From contig CALADH010000021.1 of the NCBI GenBank assembly GCA_937890745.1, positions 1 through 5,138 on the forward strand: a stretch of 5,138 nucleotides of DNA, given 5' to 3'. Positions 1 to 5,138 of this stretch are shown here, one piece after another. The translations under genes and the position numbers were made by a program. The stretch is from Scybalocola_A sp900557175 (GTDB taxonomy: Bacteria; Bacillota; Clostridia; Lachnospirales; Lachnospiraceae). The notes below the pieces were generated by a model, which saw nothing but the letters and a program-made list of their open reading frames with translations, was not told the DNA's origin and made no database searches. The number at the start of each line of letters is the position of its first letter. Position 1 is the stretch's first letter.

Positions 1-99
1 GCGCACTCGCTTCTTCTTTGGCATTATCCCAGCGCGCACTCGCTTCTTCTTTGGCATTATCCCAGCGCGCACTCGCTTCTTCTTTGGCGGCATCCCAGC
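1..99 (-). repeat. 33-bp in-frame tandem repeat (three units, array continues off window)
   Basis: Units at 1-33 and 34-66 are identical. The unit at 67-99 differs from them at three adjacent bases, all in one codon (AAT for Asn versus GCC for Ala). A degenerate fourth copy begins at 100 and keeps only the ASERWD part. Each unit encodes 11 residues, AKEEASARWDN, so any change in copy number keeps the reading frame. DNA-level identity of two neighbouring copies suggests recent duplication. The left end of the array is outside the window. Confidence 0.93.
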
Positions 100-733
100 G
101 TTCACTGGCCTGCGCCCTTGCCTCGCTGATTTTTTCAGAAATTTCATCACTGCGCTGTTCAAGCTGATTCATAAGTCCCTGTGCCTGCGCCCGTATTGCT
201 GTCAGCTTCTCAAGCAAACGACGCAGATCCCATGCAGCCTTGAATGACACAGCAAAGTCAGATACAAACAGCACTGAAATCACCGATATAAGTGTTATCA
301 AAAGCCATAACGGCACGGAAAGCACAACCGATTCGATCGGCTCATGGATCACCTCTGTCAAAAGCAAAGACAAAAATCCCCACGCAATTGATGATGAAAG
401 ACAGATGTAGCCTTTGTAATTAAACTTCTGATTACTGTAATCCCAATATTTTACTTTAAATAAAAGCTCCATCACAGCACCTGTCACAAGTTCGAGAAGT
501 GTTGCGGAAATCATTCCAAAAAGCCATACAAGCCATAAATTATCACGGACCGGTATTGTCACAATAAGAATTGCAATCGCACCCGAACCGTAAATCGGCA
601 GCATCGGCAGTTTTAAAAAGCCTCTGTTGACAAAGCGGCGTTTTTTTAATGAAACATAGGCTGATTCAAAACACCAGCCAATGAAACAGTAAATATAAAA
701 AAACAGCAGCCACTGCAGTACACTGTATGACAT
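1..733 (-). CDS. CmpB-like multi-pass membrane protein with 11-residue repeat tail (3' end off window)
   Basis: The frame is open from an ATG at 733 to the window edge, giving 244 residues with no stop; the C-terminus is missing. The N-terminal ~160 residues look like the putative 'ABC-transporter type IV' family (CmpB, PF06541). About five hydrophobic segments are visible (roughly 5-22, 49-61, 66-90, 108-128, 136-160), together with family-like motifs: FIGWCFESAYVSLKKRRF near 17-34, NRGFL and LPIYGSGA near 36-52, and WDYS followed by GYICLSSSIAWG near 97-119. The molecular function of this family is not established, and no ATPase partner gene is visible. After the last membrane segment, residues 165-244 form a charged, Ala/Glu-rich, probably helical tail that ends in 11-residue repeats. 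The start is supported by AAGGAGGA at 738-745. The gene lies just past the fba terminator, so it is probably a separate transcription unit. Family call fairly sure, function unknown. Confidence 0.8.
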   Translation of the reverse strand, partial: MSYSVLQWLLFFYIYCFIGWCFESAYVSLKKRRFVNRGFLKLPMLPIYGSGAIAILIVTIPVRDNLWLVWLFGMISATLLELVTGAVMELLFKVKYWDYSNQKFNYKGYICLSSSIAWGFLSLLLTEVIHEPIESVVLSVPLWLLITLISVISVLFVSDFAVSFKAAWDLRRLLEKLTAIRAQAQGLMNQLEQRSDEISEKISEARAQASERWDAAKEEASARWDNAKEEASARWDNAKEEASA

Positions 734-768
734 AAAATCCTCCTTATTATAAATCTCACCTTGCGTGC

Positions 769-807
769 AAATTTAAAAATCCCGAAATCCCTGACGGGAT
801 TTCGGGA
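769..807 (-). terminator. Rho-independent terminator of fba
   Basis: A perfect 12-bp inverted repeat (780-791 and 796-807, arms TCCCGAAATCCC / GGGATTTCGGGA) encloses a 4-base loop. On the minus strand it is followed at once by TTTTTAAATTT. It lies about 30 bp past the fba stop codon, in the right orientation. The strong stem and U-tract make this a confident call. It should separate fba from the membrane protein gene downstream. Confidence 0.93.
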
Positions 808-837
808 GTATGGCATTAACCGCCCTGTTTTTTAATT

Positions 838-1701
838 TCACGCTTTGTTTACTGAGCCGAATAATTCCATTTTCTCTTTAACTGTAGCCTTGATTGCTTC
901 AAAGCCCGGAGCTAAAAGTTTACGTGGATCAAAGCCCTTGCCTTCAAGGTCTTTGCCTGCTTCGATGTACTTACGTGTTGCATCAGCAAATGCAAGCTGG
1001 CACTCTGTATTTACATTGATTTTTGCAACGCCAAGAGAGATTGCCTTCTTAATCATGTCTTCAGGAATACCTGTACCGCCATGAAGCACTAACGGCATAT
1101 CGCCTGTTAAAGCCTGAATGGCATCTAATGTCTCAAAGCTTAATCCCTGCCAGTTTGCCGGATATTTTCCGTGGATGTTGCCGATACCTGCTGCTAACAT
1201 TGTTACGCCTAAATCTGCAACAGCTTTACACTCGTTCGGATCTGCACACTCGCCTGCACCGATAACGCCGTCTTCCTCGCCGCCGATTGAACCAACCTCA
1301 GCTTCAAGAGACATACCTTTTTCAGCACAAATTGCAACTAATTCTTTTGTCTTTGCAACATTTTCCTCGATTGGGTAATGAGAACCATCAAACATGATTG
1401 AGGAGAAGCCTGCCTCAACACACTTTAAACAGCCTTCAAATGAACCGTGGTCAAGATGAAGTGCTACAGGTACAGTGATGTTTAATTCTTCTAACATACC
1501 ATTAACCATACCTACAACAGTCTTGTAACCTGTCATATATTTTCCTGCGCCCTCAGAAACACCTAAGATTACAGGGGAGTTTAATTCCTGAGCTGTTAAA
1601 AGGATTGCTTTTGTCCACTCAAGGTTGTTGATATTAAACTGTCCAACTGCATAGTGGCCTGCTTTTGCTTTGTTTAACATATCTTTTGCTGATACTAACA
1701 T
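838..1701 (-). CDS. fba: Class II fructose-1,6-bisphosphate aldolase
   Basis: This cytosolic enzyme reversibly cleaves fructose-1,6-bisphosphate to dihydroxyacetone phosphate and glyceraldehyde-3-phosphate in glycolysis and gluconeogenesis. The 287 residues match the usual length of the short, Zn-dependent class II family (FbaA/GatY type). The HLDHG motif at 82-86 carries the likely catalytic Asp84 and zinc ligand His85. EAEVGSIGG at 133-141 is the conserved acidic segment. GIGNIHGKY (His177) and LVLHGGTGIP (His207) supply the other probable zinc ligands, and INVNTE at 228-233 is the phosphate-binding strand. The full-length match to FBA rather than tagatose-bisphosphate aldolase is judged from overall pattern only; the two are close relatives. 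GGAGGA at 1709-1714, 7 nt before the ATG, fixes the start. The gene appears monocistronic, with its own promoter upstream and a strong terminator downstream. Confidence 0.95.
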   Translation of the reverse strand: MLVSAKDMLNKAKAGHYAVGQFNINNLEWTKAILLTAQELNSPVILGVSEGAGKYMTGYKTVVGMVNGMLEELNITVPVALHLDHGSFEGCLKCVEAGFSSIMFDGSHYPIEENVAKTKELVAICAEKGMSLEAEVGSIGGEEDGVIGAGECADPNECKAVADLGVTMLAAGIGNIHGKYPANWQGLSFETLDAIQALTGDMPLVLHGGTGIPEDMIKKAISLGVAKINVNTECQLAFADATRKYIEAGKDLEGKGFDPRKLLAPGFEAIKATVKEKMELFGSVNKA

Positions 1702-1768
1702 GATTTATTCCTCCATATAATTAAATTTTTGTATAAATCGCGGGCATATAAAGCCCTGTATCGACTTT

Positions 1769-1797
1769 ATTATAGCTTATTCCGTCTGAAAAATAAA
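1769..1797 (-). promoter_or_regulatory. Probable sigma-A promoter of fba
   Basis: A perfect TATAAT -10 box (minus strand, 1769-1774) lies 68 bp upstream of the fba ATG. The -35 at 17-bp spacing (1792-1797, TTTATT) is poor, so the call rests mostly on the -10. Transcription would start near 1762, giving a leader of about 60 nt. That leader could form a small GGGC/GCCC hairpin (1742-1745 with 1753-1756). Confidence 0.5.
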
Positions 1798-1824
1798 CAC
1801 ACCTTCGGCTATTTCTCGGAATTT

Positions 1825-1846
1825 GTGAAATTTTTGTCGATTTCAC
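1825..1846. repeat. AT-rich inverted repeat between the kinase-like gene and fba
   Basis: GTGAAAT at 1825-1831 and ATTTCAC at 1840-1846 form a perfect 7-bp inverted repeat around an 8-base spacer, just past the stop codon of the kinase-like gene. No clean T-run follows on the minus strand, so it is a poor intrinsic terminator. It sits upstream of the putative fba -35 and could be an mRNA 3'-end hairpin or a protein-binding site. Function unknown. Confidence 0.4.
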
Positions 1847-1852
1847 CGAATT

Positions 1853-2479
1853 TTAGTGTCTTAATTTTAAATCTATATAATTTTTGATGAATTCTGCTGT
1901 CTTATCAATTCCAAGAACACTTGTATCTACCGACAAATCATAGCTGCTGCAGGCGCCCCAGTCCTTTCCGGCATAGTAGCCGTAATAGCTTTCACGCTTT
2001 TTATCTGTAGAATGAATCTTCTTTGCAGCTTCCTTTTCACTCAGATGATAAAGCCGGCATATACGCTCAATACGCTTTTCCAATGGCGCACACACATAAA
2101 TTCTTGCTACATTCGGTTCTTCTCTCAAAATATACTCGCCGCATCTGCCGATTAAAACAAAGGACTCTTTCTTTGCAAGTTCTCTTATAACTTCCGCCTG
2201 AATATTAAAAAGGCGGTCGCTTGATAATGTGTTGTCCAGCGGATTCATAGAATTTGCCATTGAAAATGTATTCATTGCCAAAGCATATAAAAAGCTGTCG
2301 GTCGGTTTTTCGTCCACTTTTTCAAAGTAATCCTTTCTGATACCGCTTTTATCTGCTGCCATCTTCGGAATCTCGCTGTCATAAAGCTTTATGCCTAAAA
2401 GATTTGCCAGCTTTGTTCCCATCTCCTTGCCACCACTGCCATACTGACGGTTTAATGTGATAATCAGATTACCTGCCAT
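1853..2479 (-). CDS. Cytidylate kinase-like family protein
   Basis: This is a P-loop nucleoside-monophosphate-kinase-like protein of 208 residues, resembling the 'cytidylate kinase-like' family (PF13189) that is common in Clostridia and distinct from canonical Cmk. The N-terminal strand and loop LIITLNRQYGSGGKEMG (5-21) is the family's altered Walker A. SFVLIGRCGEYIL (106-118) is the conserved core strand with Arg112. HSTDKKRESYYGYYAGKDWG (156-175) resembles the LID region with its basic residues, and YDLSVDTS (180-187) is the conserved C-terminal strand. The substrate is not known from sequence, so CMP phosphorylation is only a possibility. An in-frame ATG at 2521 would add 14 residues but has no ribosome binding site and sits on the predicted transcription start. 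The ATG at 2479 has GGGAGGA at 2486-2492, 6 nt upstream, and gives the family's usual N-terminus. I therefore chose 2479. Confidence 0.85.
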   Translation of the reverse strand: MAGNLIITLNRQYGSGGKEMGTKLANLLGIKLYDSEIPKMAADKSGIRKDYFEKVDEKPTDSFLYALAMNTFSMANSMNPLDNTLSSDRLFNIQAEVIRELAKKESFVLIGRCGEYILREEPNVARIYVCAPLEKRIERICRLYHLSEKEAAKKIHSTDKKRESYYGYYAGKDWGACSSYDLSVDTSVLGIDKTAEFIKNYIDLKLRH

Positions 2480-2526
2480 ACTAATTCCTCCCAACGCTGC
2501 GCTGTCATTGTGTACACGCATTTCAT

Positions 2527-2556
2527 TTTATATGATACAAAGAGTCAGACGGTCAA
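2527..2556 (-). promoter_or_regulatory. Sigma-A promoter of the cytidylate kinase-like gene
   Basis: On the minus strand, TTGACC (2551-2556) and TATAAA (2527-2532) are spaced by 18 bp, close to the vegetative consensus. The predicted start is near 2520, leaving a leader of about 40 nt before the ATG at 2479. This is the best-formed promoter in the window and implies that the gene can be expressed independently of the ddl-murI operon. Confidence 0.7.
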
Positions 2557-2622
2557 AAATCCAGCACAAGCTTGCTTGCATGTATTTTCTTCCTGACATC
2601 TTTCATAAGTATATCACATTTT

Positions 2623-3075
2623 TTAATTTTTTCCAAGTAAATGAAATGACTTATCGTCCTTTGATTTAATACTGACTGTAATTTCACAATCCGAAACATG
2701 ACTTTCATTGACATCAAGTGCATAATTAATCTTTGTCTCAATATTCATGTCATCCTCATGACAGCAGATCGCTGTCGTATTAATTCCGATAAGCAGCTGT
2801 CCAAACGGCGTCGTATAATAAGTCATATTCTTTTTATCTGTCTCAAAAACCATATGGGTATTGTTGACGCCCTTTCGGATCACCTCAACACGGCTTTCTT
2901 CTATTTTAATGATGTTTTTAACTTCTTCGCCGCTCTCCGGCATCATCTCATCATAGAGCACATAATGTTTGCCGTTTTTAAAAAAATAATCTGCACCTGT
3001 GATGACTTCCACCGGTTCATCGCCGTTTGTCTCAAATTGAAAACCACATATTGATAAAATGACGTCCTTTGTCAT
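2623..3075 (-). CDS. DUF1934 (YwiB-like) beta-barrel protein
   Basis: A 150-residue soluble protein matching DUF1934 (PF09148, Bacillus subtilis YwiB type), a family with a predicted or observed lipocalin-like beta-barrel and no established biochemical role. Family-like segments are MTKDVILSICGFQ at the N-terminus, KNGKHYVLYDEM near 33-44, KNIIKIEESRVEVIRKGVNN near 53-72, and MTYYTTPFGQLLIGINTT near 84-101. The C-terminal alternating strand YALDVNESHVSDCEITVSIK follows. No signal peptide or membrane segment is seen, so it is probably cytosolic. It starts 15 bp after the murI stop with GAGAGGA at 3080-3086 in the gap, so it is likely co-transcribed with ddl and murI. A functional link to peptidoglycan precursor supply is only suggested by position. 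Confidence 0.88.
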   Translation of the reverse strand: MTKDVILSICGFQFETNGDEPVEVITGADYFFKNGKHYVLYDEMMPESGEEVKNIIKIEESRVEVIRKGVNNTHMVFETDKKNMTYYTTPFGQLLIGINTTAICCHEDDMNIETKINYALDVNESHVSDCEITVSIKSKDDKSFHLLGKN

Positions 3076-3090
3076 AAAATCCTCTCTTTT

Positions 3091-3897
3091 CTAATAATCC
3101 TCGATAGGTACAAGTTTCGTTTCCACAAGTTCGACAGGCAAAATCGAATTTGCAAATGAGCTGAACTTTTCAGCGCCGTCACTGACATAAAACTGATATT
3201 TTGCAGGGCCGCTGTCTTTGTAAATGCCCCGTTCCTTAAGCAGCTCGCGAAGACTCACTGCCGTCTCATAAGCCGGATTCACAAGCTGCACATGTTCTCC
3301 GGCAATTTTGCGGATTGTGCTTCGAATCAGCGGATAATGGGTACAGCCAAGCACAAGGGTATCCACACCGGATGCAATAAGCGGGCGGATATATCTTGAA
3401 GCCATCTCATCTGTCACCGGATCTTCAAGCATTCCCTCCTCCACAAGCGGCACAAACAGTGGACATGCTTTTCCGACAACCTTAAAATCCTGATTATACT
3501 TGTGAAGTACCTCCGTGTAAATCCCACTGTTGACTGTACCGATGGTGCCAAGTATACCGATATGGCCATTGACTGTCGCCTGCGCCGCCGCCTTTGCTCC
3601 CGGCAGCACGACACCCATCACGGGAATATCTGTCTCTGGCGCAACTGTATCAAGCGCATAGGCACTTGCCGTGTTGCAGGCGATAACGATAGCTTTCACT
3701 TTTTTTGTTTTTAAAAAGTGAATAATCTGTCTTGAATAATCAATGACAATATTTTTAGATTTATTGCCGTAAGGCACTCTCGCCGTATCTCCGAAATAAA
3801 CAACATTTTCGTTTGGAAGCTGGCGGATAATCTCGCGGACAACGGTCAGACCGCCCACACCCGAATCGAATACACCTATCGGCGCTTCTTTATCCAC
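3091..3897 (-). CDS. murI: Glutamate racemase (GTG start)
   Basis: This cytosolic, cofactor-independent racemase converts L-Glu to D-Glu, which MurD adds to UDP-MurNAc-L-Ala in peptidoglycan synthesis. The 268 residues match the family. All catalytic signatures are present: GVFDSGVGGLTVV at 8-20 (Asp11), FGDTARVPYGNKS at 35-47, VIACNTAS at 71-78 (first catalytic Cys, Cys74), and LVLGCTHYPLI at 181-191 (second catalytic Cys185 and His187). GILGTIGTVNSGIY at 114-127 is the conserved loop in the second half. The start is GTG, chosen because AGGAGG at 3905-3910 lies 7 nt upstream and the family's N-terminus begins right there; no better ATG exists. The ribosome binding site overlaps the ddl stop codon, implying translational coupling with ddl 11 bp upstream. 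Confidence 0.96.
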   Translation of the reverse strand: MDKEAPIGVFDSGVGGLTVVREIIRQLPNENVVYFGDTARVPYGNKSKNIVIDYSRQIIHFLKTKKVKAIVIACNTASAYALDTVAPETDIPVMGVVLPGAKAAAQATVNGHIGILGTIGTVNSGIYTEVLHKYNQDFKVVGKACPLFVPLVEEGMLEDPVTDEMASRYIRPLIASGVDTLVLGCTHYPLIRSTIRKIAGEHVQLVNPAYETAVSLRELLKERGIYKDSGPAKYQFYVSDGAEKFSSFANSILPVELVETKLVPIEDY

Positions 3898-3911
3898 GGG
3901 AATCCCTCCTA
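3895..3911 (-). promoter_or_regulatory. ddl stop codon overlapping the murI ribosome binding site
   Basis: On the minus strand the ddl TAG (3909-3911) runs directly into the Shine-Dalgarno AGGAGG (3905-3910), followed by a 7-nt spacer and the GTG start of murI (3895-3897). A ribosome terminating on ddl would sit on the murI initiation site. This favours coupled translation of the two enzymes and decides the murI start. Confidence 0.8.
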
Positions 3912-4973
3912 TCTTTCATACCTGCTAAATGCAAGTTCAATCAGACGGTCGATTAACGCCGCATTGTCTACGCCCTTATCTGCCCACAGCATCGGATACA
4001 TACTAATTGATGTAAAGCCCGGAAGCGTATTAATTTCATTGAAAACGACCTCGTTTGTATCTTTTTCTAAAAAGAAATCAACTCTTGCAAGGCCATAACC
4101 GTCAACCCTCTTAAATATTTCCACAGCGTCCCTTCTTATTTCTTCAAGAACACCGTCCGGAAATACCGGATGCAACTCTGTTCTTGAAACAGGATTGTTA
4201 TATTTTGCATCATATGTATAGAAATCTTCCGCAGAAAGCACCTCGCCCACGTCTGATGCCTCAGGGCTGTAACCGCCAAGCACCGCACATTCAATTTCAC
4301 GGCCGACAATCGTTTCCTCCACAAGAATACGGATATCATGCTTTACAGCTTCTAAAAGTGCCGCCTCAAGCGATACTCTGTCAACAGCCTTATTGACACC
4401 GCATGATGAACCGGCCTTTGACGGCTTTACAAATACCGGATAATCAAGCTTTGCCTCGACCTTTGCCACGCAGGTGTCCATATCATGTAAATCCGTATGA
4501 TTAATCAGAACATATGCCGCCTGACGGATGCCAAGCCCGTCAACAAGAAGCTTCGTGTACGCCTTGTCCATCGATGTACTGGACGATAACACGCCGCAGC
4601 CGACATACGGCAGCTTTGCAAGCTCAAATAAGCCCTGGATTGTGCCGTCCTCACCATACATGCCGTGAAGCGCCGGAAAAACAACGTCCACAGGAAGCTT
4701 TGTCACGCCGCAGTCCTCTGTCACTAAAATACACCGATCTGTCGCATCCGGTGAAATCACCGCCCTTTTGCCACAATCACGCCATGTTCCGTTTTGAATA
4801 TCTTCAAGACTATCGACCAGAAGCCAGCAGCCCTCTTTTGTAATACCAATCAATGTTATATCATATTTTTCAGGATTCATTGCCTTCACGATTGTCTGCA
4901 CGGAAATACAGGATACTTCATGTTCTGAAGACTGTCCGCCAAAAATCACGGCAACATTTAATTTCTTACTCAT
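3909..4973 (-). CDS. ddl: D-alanine--D-alanine ligase
   Basis: This ATP-grasp enzyme joins two D-Ala to make the dipeptide that MurF adds to the peptidoglycan precursor, in the cytosol. The 354 residues fit the longer Ddl class. In order: NVAVIFGGQSSEHEVS (6-21) with Glu17, which binds the first D-Ala; FPALHGMYGEDGTIQG (99-114); the MDK motif at 135-137; the ATP-binding loop KPSKAGSSCGV (183-193) with Ser189; the omega loop YDAKYNNP (254-261) with Lys257 and Tyr258; and the metal ligands Asp299, Glu313 and Asn315 in RVDFF and FNEINTLPGFTS. Glu17, Ser189 and Tyr258 correspond to the E. coli DdlB Glu15-Ser150-Tyr216 triad. Tyr in the omega loop indicates D-Ala-D-Ala rather than D-Ala-D-lactate ligation, so this is not a vancomycin-resistance ligase of the VanA type. 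GAGGAGG at 4981-4987 precedes the ATG by 7 nt. It is the first gene of the probable ddl-murI-DUF1934 operon. Confidence 0.96.
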   Translation of the reverse strand: MSKKLNVAVIFGGQSSEHEVSCISVQTIVKAMNPEKYDITLIGITKEGCWLLVDSLEDIQNGTWRDCGKRAVISPDATDRCILVTEDCGVTKLPVDVVFPALHGMYGEDGTIQGLFELAKLPYVGCGVLSSSTSMDKAYTKLLVDGLGIRQAAYVLINHTDLHDMDTCVAKVEAKLDYPVFVKPSKAGSSCGVNKAVDRVSLEAALLEAVKHDIRILVEETIVGREIECAVLGGYSPEASDVGEVLSAEDFYTYDAKYNNPVSRTELHPVFPDGVLEEIRRDAVEIFKRVDGYGLARVDFFLEKDTNEVVFNEINTLPGFTSISMYPMLWADKGVDNAALIDRLIELAFSRYER

Positions 4974-4996
4974 TATTTTACCTCCTCAATGTGTCC

Positions 4997-5015
4997 GGTA
5001 GTGTCAAAAACTACC
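4997..5015. repeat. Hairpin in the ddl leader
   Basis: GGTAGT (4997-5002) and ACTACC (5010-5015) form a perfect 6-bp inverted repeat around a 7-base loop, about 10 bp upstream of the ddl ribosome binding site. On the plus strand it is followed by TGTTTTTT, so it resembles a weak terminator facing away from ddl. On the minus strand it would be a small hairpin in the ddl 5' UTR. Its role is uncertain. Confidence 0.5.
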
Positions 5016-5027
5016 TGTTTTTTATTG

Positions 5028-5044
5028 TTTTAAATCCTTTAAAA
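5028..5044. repeat. AT-only palindrome upstream of ddl
   Basis: TTTTAAA (5028-5034), a 3-base centre TCC, and TTTAAAA (5038-5044) make a perfect 7-bp inverted repeat. It lies between ddl and the presumed divergent gene, where an operator or a ddl core promoter would be expected. Because it consists only of A and T in an AT-rich region, it may be chance. No clear -35/-10 pair for ddl could be found around it. Confidence 0.35.
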
Positions 5045-5056
5045 TCTTGATTTATT

Positions 5057-5089
5057 GGAGGTTTGCAAATAAAAAGAGCATTGACCTCC
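5057..5089. repeat. GGAGGT/ACCTCC inverted repeat in the divergent promoter region
   Basis: GGAGGT at 5057-5062 and ACCTCC at 5084-5089 are perfect inverted copies 21 bases apart. Just inside them lie TTGC (5063-5066) and GCAT (5079-5082), of which the GC pairs can also match. The right arm lies just upstream of the plus-strand TATAAT box, in the position of an operator. It could instead form a long-looped hairpin in a minus-strand transcript if one starts further right. Confidence 0.4.
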
Positions 5090-5098
5090 CTTTTCGTG

Positions 5099-5138
5099 TA
5101 TAATGAGTTCACCACAAATCCATTACCTCGAAAGGAGT
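5099..5138 (+). promoter_or_regulatory. Putative promoter -10 and ribosome binding site of a divergent gene starting off-window
   Basis: A perfect TATAAT lies at 5099-5104 on the plus strand, and AAAGGAG at 5131-5137 lies at the very edge, about 27 bp further on, as expected for a short leader ahead of a start codon just outside the window. A TTGACC exists at 5081-5086 but only 12 bp from the -10, too close to act as its -35; at 16-18 bp spacing nothing resembles a -35. The promoter may therefore be weak or activator-dependent. No coding sequence of this gene is visible. Confidence 0.5.

Noticed and set aside
1..99. CRISPR array, because of the regular repeats at the left edge.
   Set aside because: The 33-bp units are directly adjacent with no spacers and lie in frame inside a coding region.
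2480..2521. Upstream in-frame ATG at 2521 as the start of the kinase-like gene.
   Set aside because: It has no ribosome binding site and coincides with the predicted transcription start; the ATG at 2479 is well supported.
2553..2622. Possible intrinsic terminator after the DUF1934 gene (CAAG-CAAG-CTTG hairpin, then GGATTTTT on the minus strand).
   Set aside because: The stem has only four Watson-Crick pairs plus two G-T wobbles, the T-run starts five bases past it, and that T-run overlaps the -35 of the next promoter.
4514..4843. Open frames on the plus strand opposite ddl, murI, fba and the other genes (up to 118 codons).
   Set aside because: They lie antisense to genes with clear family matches, and their translations show no recognisable protein pattern. 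They are shadows of the real genes.
3909..4973. A Van-type D-Ala-D-Lac or D-Ala-D-Ser ligase instead of Ddl.
   Set aside because: The omega loop has the Lys-Tyr pair of normal Ddl (Tyr258), and no vanH, vanX or vanT gene is next to it.
5002..5007. TTGACA on the minus strand as the ddl -35.
   Set aside because: No -10 lies at 16-18 bp; the nearest TAAAAT is 20 bp away and would put the transcription start at the start codon.
5081..5104. TTGACC and TATAAT on the plus strand as a full sigma-A promoter.
   Set aside because: The spacer is 12 bp, too short for a functional -35/-10 pair; only the -10 is kept.

Overview
The window looks like a chromosomal housekeeping segment from a Gram-positive anaerobe of the Clostridia, most likely a member of the Lachnospiraceae. 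This rests on moderate-to-low GC, strong GGAGG-type ribosome binding sites before every gene, AT-rich sigma-A type promoters, and the protein repertoire: a Clostridia-type class II aldolase, a DUF1934 protein, a cytidylate kinase-like protein and a CmpB-like membrane protein. The taxonomic call is inference from protein style and was not searched.

All six visible genes lie on the minus strand, so transcription runs from right to left. From the right: a leader of about 165 bp with several inverted repeats; ddl (D-alanine--D-alanine ligase); murI (glutamate racemase, GTG start); and a DUF1934 (YwiB-like) gene. These three have gaps of only 11 and 15 bp and look like one operon. Ddl and MurI both supply D-amino acids for peptidoglycan: MurI makes D-Glu and Ddl makes the terminal D-Ala-D-Ala. 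A cytidylate kinase-like gene follows behind its own well-formed promoter, then fba (class II fructose-bisphosphate aldolase) with its own promoter and a near-perfect intrinsic terminator. Last is a CmpB-type membrane protein gene that runs off the left edge.

The least ordinary part is the left edge. The membrane protein carries a C-terminal tail built from 11-residue repeats (AKEEASARWDN), encoded by tandem 33-bp units of which two are identical at DNA level. The array is cut by the window edge, so its full length is unknown.

At the right edge, a plus-strand TATAAT box and an AAAGGAG ribosome binding site at the last bases suggest that a divergent gene starts just outside the window. The shared ddl/divergent-gene region holds three inverted repeats that could be regulatory. 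No RNA genes, CRISPR arrays or insertion sequences are visible, and no gene-free stretch exceeds about 165 bp. I see no clear sign of a wholly new system; the repeat-tailed membrane protein is the best candidate for follow-up.
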